A DNA stretch of 12,113 nucleotides, taken from positions 1-12,113 of the forward strand of contig VBLD01000015.1 in NCBI GenBank assembly GCA_005879205.1, given 5' to 3'. A model generated the notes under the pieces. That model was not told the origin of the DNA, did no database searches, and worked only from the letters and a program-made list of their open reading frames with translations. The first letter of the stretch is position 1. Each line of letters begins with the position of its first letter. This DNA comes from Deltaproteobacteria bacterium. Its GTDB lineage: Bacteria > Desulfobacterota > Binatia > DP-6. The translations under genes were made by a program, and so were the position numbers. Below are positions 6,724 to 11,526 of this stretch, piece after piece.

Positions 6724-7671
6724 TCAGCCCTCGGTCAGGTACAGGCAGACCCGGACGAGCGCGGCGTCCACCCAGGCGTAGGCGGCGATCGCGTCCTCCG
6801 GATCGGTGAAGCGCGGGTCGACGATCAGCTGGATGTGGTGCGGCTGCCAGTACCAGCCGGTCGCGACCGCCTTGTCTTCACTAGACAGAAACCGTGGATC
6901 GGCTCCCGGCTCGAGCTTGCGGCCGAAGGGATGAGAGTGAGCCAGACCTCCGGCCCGCCGCGCCTCCGTCTCCCGGGCGCCGACGGCCGCGAGCGCCTCC
7001 GGCGTGATGCGCAGGTGCGTCTCCGTGCCCGCCGTGCCGTGCGCGAGCTCGACGACCTCGAGCACGCGAAGCCCGAGCCGGCAGGGCACCGGCTCCTCGA
7101 CGAGGAACGTCTCGACCATGAGCGACGCCCCCACCTCGACCTCCGAGGCGCGCGCCTGCGAGACGAGCGCCTGCGCCTGCCGGCGGGGCAGGACGATGGC
7201 GGGGTGCCGGCAGGCGCGCGGCTCCCGGACCCCGCGCTCGACGAGCGAGCCGCCGGGCAGCCGTCCGGGCCGCCGGGGGGCCGGACGAAGGCGGATCCGG
7301 CCCCCGACGGTGGACGTGGCGGTGCGCGACGCGGGAGTGAAGGTGTACGTGCCCTTCTCGATCGCCTTCGTCTGAAGAAGGCGCGCGATGATGACCTCGG
7401 CGTCGTCACGGAGCACCGCGTGGGAGTAGAGTTTCTGGAAAGACGTCTCGCCCATGCCGACCTCGACGCGGAGCCGGGCGGGCCCGTCGCCCGTCTCGAG
7501 CGAGAAGCCGTCGACACGGATCGGGGCGCCGTCGTTGGGCAGGACGCCCGCGAGCACGCCCGAGGCGTGCGTATCGGCGATCAGCCGCTCGGCGACGTGG
7601 GCGGGCAGCGACTCCCGCCGGACCTCGTGGCCCGTGGTCGCGTCGCGGAGCAGCAGGTCGAGGTCGAACAT
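6724..7671 (-). CDS. JAMM/JAB (MPN) metallopeptidase with a long N-terminal region (JAMM-1)
   Basis: This encodes 315 residues. The ATG at 7671 starts 7 bases after the Ubl gene's TAG. The C-terminal half (about 155-310) is a JAB domain: Glu187 in LMVETFLVEE, LAHSHPFGR (His245, His247) and FLSSED (Ser263, Asp266) complete the E...HxHP...SxxD zinc site. The helix-strand pattern PHHIQLIVDPRF then follows. Residues 1 to about 118 are a separate domain of mixed strands, with FDLDLLLRDATTGHEVRRE at its start and VGMGETSFQKLYSHA inside; I do not recognise it, though its length and pattern could suit a beta-grasp or a substrate-recognition domain. A basic Pro/Arg linker (about 124-150) joins the two. 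Expected role: removal or trimming of the adjacent YukD-like protein, whose C-terminus lacks a terminal Gly-Gly. It is clearly divergent from the shorter JAMM enzyme of the same operon. Confidence 0.91.
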   Translation of the reverse strand: MFDLDLLLRDATTGHEVRRESLPAHVAERLIADTHASGVLAGVLPNDGAPIRVDGFSLETGDGPARLRVEVGMGETSFQKLYSHAVLRDDAEVIIARLLQTKAIEKGTYTFTPASRTATSTVGGRIRLRPAPRRPGRLPGGSLVERGVREPRACRHPAIVLPRRQAQALVSQARASEVEVGASLMVETFLVEEPVPCRLGLRVLEVVELAHGTAGTETHLRITPEALAAVGARETEARRAGGLAHSHPFGRKLEPGADPRFLSSEDKAVATGWYWQPHHIQLIVDPRFTDPEDAIAAYAWVDAALVRVCLYLTEG

Positions 7672-7678
7672 GTCGTGT

Positions 7679-7987
7679 CTACGCGCCGGGGTGGCCGGGG
7701 GTCACTTCGGGAAGAGGCTCCACGAGATCACCCGGCGCGATCGCGTCGCCGACGCGCGCCGACGGGTTGAGATGATCGGCCCCGCCGTTGCGCCTGTGTA
7801 CGAAGAGTTCGTACCTCTGCGCGCGATTTTCCAGATCCACCTCCGGAAGTCCGATGGCGCGCGCGATCTCGCCCGTGGCCTCCTCGATGCTCAGGCCGAG
7901 CGGGAGGTCCGCCTCCGACGTGGTCTTGGTCATGAAGTGCCTGACCGACGCCGTCACGTAGCCGTTGACGTCCTCTGCTGCTTCCAT
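7679..7987 (-). CDS. EsaB/YukD-like small ubiquitin-like protein
   Basis: This encodes 102 residues. The start at 7987 is set by AAAGGAGGAG a few bases upstream; longer frames have no such site and overlap the preceding gene. Pattern: strand YVTASVRHFMTK (10-21), strand ADLPLGLSI (26-34), helix EEATGEIARAIGL (35-47), strand RYELFVHRRNG (58-68), HLNPSARVGDAIAPGD, and strand LVEPLPEV. This is the order and size of a beta-grasp fold and resembles YukD/EsaB-type Ubls. The tail is TPGHPGA, ending Gly-Ala rather than Gly-Gly. It may therefore be non-conjugated, use a different terminal residue, or be trimmed by the JAMM gene that follows. It lies 1 base after the stop codon of the unknown 247-residue gene, within the module that also encodes RING, permuted E1 and E2 proteins. 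The fold call is by pattern only. Confidence 0.8.
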   Translation of the reverse strand: MEAAEDVNGYVTASVRHFMTKTTSEADLPLGLSIEEATGEIARAIGLPEVDLENRAQRYELFVHRRNGGADHLNPSARVGDAIAPGDLVEPLPEVTPGHPGA

Positions 7988-7988
7988 G

Positions 7989-8732
7989 TCACTCCTCCTT
8001 TCGCAGCTCCCGGGCCTCCGGGAGGTCGAGGGCGGCCGCCAGTTCCTCGGCGACCACCCGGTGTCGCAGACATTCGAGCACGGCGGTCGCATGCCGGGCG
8101 CCGTGTCGGACGCCCTCGAGCGCATGCTCCACCTCGTCCTCGTCGGCGCCCGGCGCGAGCCGGCTCTCGACGCCGACGGTCAGCGCCGTCGCGTCATGGA
8201 GCCGCGCGCGCGCGAACAGGAGCACGCGGTTGAGCGAGCAGATCGCGTGCGCGAAGGCGGCGCGCACCACGGGCGGCGCCTGACGGACGGGCAGCAGCGG
8301 CACGCTCCTCTCCACGAGGAGCCCACCCGGCGCCGCCGAGATCACCACCGGCGGCATGTCCGCCTCGCCGGGCACGGCGAGGCGACGCGCACCGTCCTCG
8401 GCGTCGCGGACGACCCAGCCCTTGGCCGCGGCGATCCATCGCGCCGTGTCCGCGAGGTCGTCCGTCCCGGCGGCGGGTGCTTCGTCGCGCCCGCTACACG
8501 CCGCTACCAGGGCCGCCTTCAACCATGCGGCGCGCTCGCCGTTCGGGTCGCAGACGGCGGGCAGGGTCGCGAGCAGGACGAGCGTGCCCGCGTCGAGCGC
8601 GACGCGCGCGTTGTGCGGCCAGGGGCGCGCCAGGAGATCGAGCAGCCCGTCGCTGCCGGGACTCCGCCCGTCCTGAAATCCCACCATCCGGAAGAAGACG
8701 GCGGCGGGCGTGCGCTCGACGGATACGGTCAT
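7989..8732 (-). CDS. Conserved-looking protein of unknown function in a ubiquitin-like operon
   Basis: This encodes 247 residues. The ATG at 8732 overlaps the E2 gene's TGA as ATGA. I do not recognise the family. Residues about 1-85 hold a strand-rich start (TVSVERTPAAVFFRMVGFQ) and a helix with ERAAWLKAALVAAC. After a low-complexity break (about 80-92) the second part has WIAAAKGWVVRD, a strand PPVVISAAPGGLLVERSVPLL, a helix RAAFAHAICSLNRVLLFARARL, a strand ALTVGVESRLAP, and a final helix rich in E, H and R (about 198-240). That order weakly recalls YbjN or type III chaperone (CesT-like) folds, a low-confidence thought. No catalytic motif, membrane segment or zinc site is visible. Its place between E2 and Ubl genes, with an overlap on one side and a 1-base gap on the other, suggests an adaptor, chaperone or substrate receptor. 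Confidence 0.85.
   Translation of the reverse strand: MTVSVERTPAAVFFRMVGFQDGRSPGSDGLLDLLARPWPHNARVALDAGTLVLLATLPAVCDPNGERAAWLKAALVAACSGRDEAPAAGTDDLADTARWIAAAKGWVVRDAEDGARRLAVPGEADMPPVVISAAPGGLLVERSVPLLPVRQAPPVVRAAFAHAICSLNRVLLFARARLHDATALTVGVESRLAPGADEDEVEHALEGVRHGARHATAVLECLRHRVVAEELAAALDLPEARELRKEE
7992..8001 (-). promoter_or_regulatory. Near-consensus Shine-Dalgarno site of the YukD-like gene
   Basis: AAAGGAGGAG ends 4 bases before the ATG at 7987 and lies inside the last codons of the upstream gene. It decides the start of this small gene, and with the other Ubl site it is the strongest in the operon. Confidence 0.8.
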
Positions 8733-9280
8733 CGCGTCGTCTCCTCGTGGAGCCTCACGCGGCCGCACCCGCCGCCGTCCCTCGCCGGCTCGTCGGTGTA
8801 AAAAGTCCTCTTCTCGATCGGGAACCGCCCGCTGGGCATCTGCTTGCAGGCCCAAGCGGCTGCCTCACGATTGACGGCATGGTCGGTGGCGATGCGTTTC
8901 CAGCCAAGGACGTAGTACGTGGTGAAGATCCAGTTCGCGATGCGCTGTTCGACCGAGAATCCTCCGAGGCACATGAGCGGAATCGGCGGCAGGCTCGTGC
9001 CCGGCGTGCGTGGATCGAAAACGTGCGTGCAGAACAGGTCGCCCTCTCCCGCGATGACGAGCGGCGCGAGCACCGGATGCTGCTCGGTGAGCAGGTACGC
9101 CACGCGCACGATGCGCTGTTCCTCGCGGATCACCCGGTCCTCACCCCGGACCATGGTGCGCACGTCGAACCGCACGTCGTACCTCTGCAGATCGGGCGTG
9201 ACCCTCTCGAGCTGTGCACGGCACGGCCGCCCGAACAGGGTGGCTACGGCTTCGCGCTCCACCAGCAGCCGGGCGTTCAT
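8729..9280 (-). CDS. E2-like (UBC-fold) conjugating enzyme of module A
   Basis: This encodes 183 residues. The ATG at 9280 overlaps the permuted E1 gene's TGA as ATGA. The order of elements fits an E2 core: an N-terminal helix (about 5-26), strands YDVRFDVRTMV and QRIVRVAYLL, HPVLAPLVIAG, LFCTHVF, then PPIPLMCLGGFS. Cys104 there sits in an MCLGG context much like the (I/V)CLD of eukaryotic E2 enzymes. The helix IANWIFTTYYVLGW and HAVNREAAAWACKQ follow, the latter resembling the DxxNxEAAxxY segment after the E2 active site. It is unlike the FICTPP-type E2 domains of module B, so the operon carries two E2 lineages. Expected role: accepting the YukD-like Ubl from the permuted E1, perhaps with the RING protein as E3. 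Cys84 is a second cysteine near the site. Confidence 0.88.
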   Translation of the reverse strand: MNARLLVEREAVATLFGRPCRAQLERVTPDLQRYDVRFDVRTMVRGEDRVIREEQRIVRVAYLLTEQHPVLAPLVIAGEGDLFCTHVFDPRTPGTSLPPIPLMCLGGFSVEQRIANWIFTTYYVLGWKRIATDHAVNREAAAWACKQMPSGRFPIEKRTFYTDEPARDGGGCGRVRLHEETTR

Positions 9281-10458
9281 CCTGCGGCCTCCTCCTGTCG
9301 CGCGGCGAGGGAATGCGAGGCGACGTTGCGCGCTTCCACGACGTCCCGATCTACTATCAACATACCTTGCCAAGGCAACGGCGCCAGTTGCTCGATCAGC
9401 GCGGCCCCCAGATGACCCGCGCCCAGCACGCCGATGCGCAGCGTACGGATGCGCCTGAGGTCGAAGCTCTTCGGCAGGCGGGCGAAGCGCTCGGCCGCCC
9501 CGTCCCACGGCGCGCCCGGCTCCCACTGGAGCGGCGGCGGCGGGAAGGCGAACAGCGTCGCGCGCGCCGGTTCGGTCGCGGGGACGAGCGCGAAGGCGTC
9601 GCCGGCGCGAAACCACGCGCTCGCCGCGCGCCGTGCGACGGTGGGCGCCGCCTCTCCCCACCGCAACCGCCGGACGCGGCGGAGCGACGCCAGCCGCATC
9701 CCGCAGGCCGGGCACGTCTCGAGGGCGCTCGCGAGCAGGTACGGGCCCGTCGACTCGCCACACGCCTCGCACACGGCGAGCGCCACGACCGCACGCGTCG
9801 CGAGCACGACCGAGGTGTCGGCCCCGGCGCCGCACGTCGACATCAGCGCGCCGAGACTCGCCTGAAGGCACGACGGGTCGAGCCGCTCGACGCGTCCGGC
9901 GGCGAGCACGTGATCGGCGGCGCACGCCGCGGCGAGCGGCAGCCGGAAAGCGTCATAGCGGCCACGCCGCAGGTCGAGCCGGAGCTCTTCGCCGATGCGC
10001 GGCCCGTCGGCGATGGCGCCGGTGAGCGCGAGGAGCTCGTGTGCGGCGAGCGCCGCGGCGGCGTGTCCCATGGCGAGGGTGCTGGGGGCGCCGGCGCCGG
10101 TCTCGGCCGCCACGCACGGCATGCCCACGTCTTCCCCCGCGCGGGCGAGCTGCGTCCCCGACCAGGTGTCCACCTGGCAGGCGCCGTCGGGGACGGCGGC
10201 CGACACGGTGGCGCGGGCGTGCCAGTGATCGGCGAGCACGCCGGCGTCGACGTGCGGGACCCGCGCCGTGAGGAAGAGCCGGGTCCCGATGAAGCGCGCC
10301 CCGAGCGAATCGAGCGCCAGCACCGCCGCGTCGAGCCCGGCGAAGATTCCCGGCGGAAGCTCCTCGAGGTCCGCCTGGACCGCGGCGATGTCGGTCCACC
10401 GGTTCACGCGGCGCACGTGATCGCGGGCGACGGCGGCTTTGGGTCTGCCGACGATCAT
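9277..10458 (-). CDS. Circularly permuted E1-like activating enzyme with an inserted zinc ribbon
   Basis: This encodes 393 residues. The ATG at 10458 overlaps the RING gene's TGA as ATGA. The first residues, IVGRPKAAVARDHV, match the conserved segment that normally follows the first beta-alpha-beta unit of E1/ThiF enzymes (compare VGRRKVDVA in the other E1 here). GLDAAVLALDSLGARF follows, then Cys94 and MPCVAAETGAGAPST (Cys115), ahead of a helix that resembles the end of an E1 domain. The middle part has a zinc ribbon, CEAC (230-233) and CPAC (249-252). The nucleotide-binding unit comes last: RIGVLGAGHLGAALIEQL (341-358), LIVDRDVVEARNVASHSL, then the C-terminus AAG. Joined end to end, the two termini restore the usual E1 order. 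Overlaps on both sides argue against rearranged assembly. Either Cys115 or Cys94 could be catalytic. The permutation is inferred from motif order. Confidence 0.9.
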   Translation of the reverse strand: MIVGRPKAAVARDHVRRVNRWTDIAAVQADLEELPPGIFAGLDAAVLALDSLGARFIGTRLFLTARVPHVDAGVLADHWHARATVSAAVPDGACQVDTWSGTQLARAGEDVGMPCVAAETGAGAPSTLAMGHAAAALAAHELLALTGAIADGPRIGEELRLDLRRGRYDAFRLPLAAACAADHVLAAGRVERLDPSCLQASLGALMSTCGAGADTSVVLATRAVVALAVCEACGESTGPYLLASALETCPACGMRLASLRRVRRLRWGEAAPTVARRAASAWFRAGDAFALVPATEPARATLFAFPPPPLQWEPGAPWDGAAERFARLPKSFDLRRIRTLRIGVLGAGHLGAALIEQLAPLPWQGMLIVDRDVVEARNVASHSLAARQEEAAG

Positions 10459-10955
10459 CGCAGTCCGTCCCAGAAATCGCCCGGCTCCGCGGTGAAGAGC
10501 GGGCGGTCGAACGCCGCGGGCTGGTCGCAGCCCGGGGTCGCGCACCGACCGTGGGGAAACTGCGCCCAGCACGCGTCGCACGCCCGGGCCGGGCACTTCG
10601 GGCAGTCGAAGAGACCGCGCCGGCCGGCCGACCCCGGCTCGCAGCATACTGGACATGCCGCGTCGGGCGCGCCGTCGACGACCGGCAATGGGTGCGCATC
10701 GGCGCTGAAGATCGCTTCCACCTCCCCGCCGATGAAGACATGCTCACCGTGGGCGAGCGGGCTGACGCCGGCGGTGACGCCGCGGGCGCCGACCATGACC
10801 GCGATGCCCGGCGCGGCGACCACGGCCCAGCGGTGCGGGGCGCGTGGCCCGCTCGCGAACGAGACGATCGACGCGGCCCAACCGTCCCGCGTCGCGCGCC
10901 CGTCGCCATCGAGCCGCACTGGCGCTTCGTACGCCTCCACGCTACCTCTCTGCAT
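10455..10955 (-). CDS. RING-like (binuclear treble-clef) zinc protein, candidate E3 ligase
   Basis: This encodes 166 residues and is the first clear gene of the operon. I chose the ATG at 10955; a GTG at 10940 preceded by AGAGAGG is an alternative, and a TTG directly precedes the ATG. Residues about 38-95 form a strand-rich domain (HRWAVVAAPGIAVMVGARG, HVFIGGEVEAIFSAD), possibly FHA-like or another small beta-sandwich. Residues 100-145 carry eight paired cysteines: Cys101/104, Cys118/121, Cys126/129 and Cys138/143, spaced like a cross-brace RING or treble-clef domain with cysteines in place of histidine. A tail with FTAEPGDFWDGLR ends the protein. RING proteins bring a charged E2 to a substrate; the overlap with the permuted E1 and the E2 one gene further on fit that role. 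A plain zinc-ribbon adaptor is the main alternative. Confidence 0.85.
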   Translation of the reverse strand: MQRGSVEAYEAPVRLDGDGRATRDGWAASIVSFASGPRAPHRWAVVAAPGIAVMVGARGVTAGVSPLAHGEHVFIGGEVEAIFSADAHPLPVVDGAPDAACPVCCEPGSAGRRGLFDCPKCPARACDACWAQFPHGRCATPGCDQPAAFDRPLFTAEPGDFWDGLR

Positions 10956-11097
10956 CAACCTTCGTCGACACGATACTCAAAGAGTTCTGCGTGCGAATGG
11001 ATCGCGCATGCGCCAGGTACAGCCTCGCGCGCGACCTGCTCGGGCCGCGCGGATCCAAGCGCCTCGGCGAATTCGCACGCGTCGAAGACGATTTCGC

Positions 11098-11141
11098 TTG
11101 CGCTCTGTGCGGGCAGCCGTGCTAAGGACGGCAGAGCGCAA
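11098..11141. repeat. Perfect 10-base inverted repeat with an inner stem
   Basis: TTGCGCTCTG (11098-11107) and CAGAGCGCAA (11132-11141) are exact complements separated by 24 bases. Inside them, GCCGT (11116-11120) and ACGGC (11128-11132) can form a second short stem. It could be a structured leader RNA of the operon, a protein-binding site or a recombination site. No T-tract follows on either strand, so a terminator is unlikely. Confidence 0.45.
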
Positions 11142-11295
11142 CTCCGACGGAACGGGAGGCTCTACGACCACCACGGACGGGCGCGCGGTTGCTGGCGAGG
11201 ATCGGATCGCGGGAGATCCCTGCGCCTGGGCGGGACCCGCGGCCCTCTCGCCCACGGCATTCGGCGTCTCGACGATGCGGCGCATCTGCTGCCTC

Positions 11296-11324
11296 GTCTA
11301 CCGCGCCGCTTCCGACGACGTCAA
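11296..11324 (-). promoter_or_regulatory. Weak candidate promoter for the minus-strand operon
   Basis: On the minus strand TTGACG (11324-11319) is followed, after 17 bases, by GTAGAC (11301-11296). The -35 is good and the -10 is poor. It would leave a leader of about 330 bases. It is the only sigma70-like pair I noticed upstream of the operon. Confidence 0.2.
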
Positions 11325-11348
11325 GAGAAAAAATGAGTATCTCTCGAT

Positions 11349-11364
11349 GGTTAGCCAGCTAACC
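11349..11364. promoter_or_regulatory. Palindrome 1 (operator-like)
   Basis: GGTTAGC-CA-GCTAACC is a perfect inverted repeat with 7-base arms, in an AT-rich island that stands out from the GC-rich surroundings. It sits about 7 bases upstream of TGTAAT (11372-11377), a fair -10 match for plus-strand transcription, so a bound regulator would cover the -35 region. Confidence 0.5.
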
Positions 11365-11392
11365 GTTACTCTGTAATTCTCTCCGGTTAATT

Positions 11393-11412
11393 GTTAACAG
11401 CAAACTGTTAAC
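11393..11412. promoter_or_regulatory. Palindrome 2 (operator-like), abutting a start codon
   Basis: GTTAACAG-CAAA-CTGTTAAC is a perfect inverted repeat with 8-base arms ending on the base before the ATG at 11413. Another GTTAA copy lies 7 bases upstream (11386-11390). The symmetry and position, downstream of the possible -10 at 11372, suggest an operator. An RNA hairpin occluding the start is an alternative. The two palindromes share the GTTA core but have different arms. Confidence 0.55.
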
Positions 11413-11526
11413 ATGCCCGACACGGTGACGACGCACATCTGGATCGCGGACATCTGGCCGACCCTGCGGTCGACCATGCTGGCCCCCGGCGGCTGGCTGG
11501 TCCCGGTACTCCACGAGCGCTGCTGA
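11413..11526 (+). CDS. Possible 37-residue protein
   Basis: ATG at 11413 to TGA at 11524-11526 encodes 37 residues beginning MPDTVTTHIWIADIW and ending VPVLHERC. It starts directly after palindrome 2, has no Shine-Dalgarno site, and could be read as a leaderless message if transcription begins near 11400-11413. Its stop overlaps the next ATG as TGATG, suggesting coupling to the gene that follows. Three tryptophans and a hydrophobic centre are the only features I see. It matches no family I know and could be a leader peptide or not a gene at all. Confidence 0.35.
   Translation: MPDTVTTHIWIADIWPTLRSTMLAPGGWLVPVLHERC

Larger units (their letters stand above)
10959..11340. other. Stretch without a confident gene, holding an uncertain open frame next to the operon
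   Basis: No gene is firmly supported in these 380 bases. On the minus strand a frame is open from 11161 to a TGA at 10957-10955, which overlaps the RING gene's ATG as TGATG, the same junction type used elsewhere in the operon. Its end reads protein-like (SEIVFDACEFAEAL, then CAIHSHAELFEYRVDEG), but it has no ATG, GTG or TTG start and its third-position GC is lower than that of neighbouring genes. It could be the remnant or frameshifted end of another operon gene, or chance. On the plus strand, 10997-11125 offers a 42-codon frame with no ribosome site. The rest may be the operon leader. Confidence 0.45.

Noticed and set aside
4797..6809. 670-codon plus-strand open frame opposite the ATPase
   Set aside because: It is an antisense shadow of a GC-rich gene. 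The product is Arg/Gly/Ala/His-rich low complexity, while the minus strand holds clear AAA+ motifs.
10997..11125. 42-residue plus-strand frame with a CALC motif near its end
   Set aside because: It has no ribosome site and no supporting context, and another equally plausible frame lies on the opposite strand. Too weak to annotate.
9214..11376. 720-codon plus-strand open frame opposite the RING and permuted E1 genes
   Set aside because: Same artefact of high GC. It has no recognisable motif, and the opposite strand encodes the E1 and zinc motifs.
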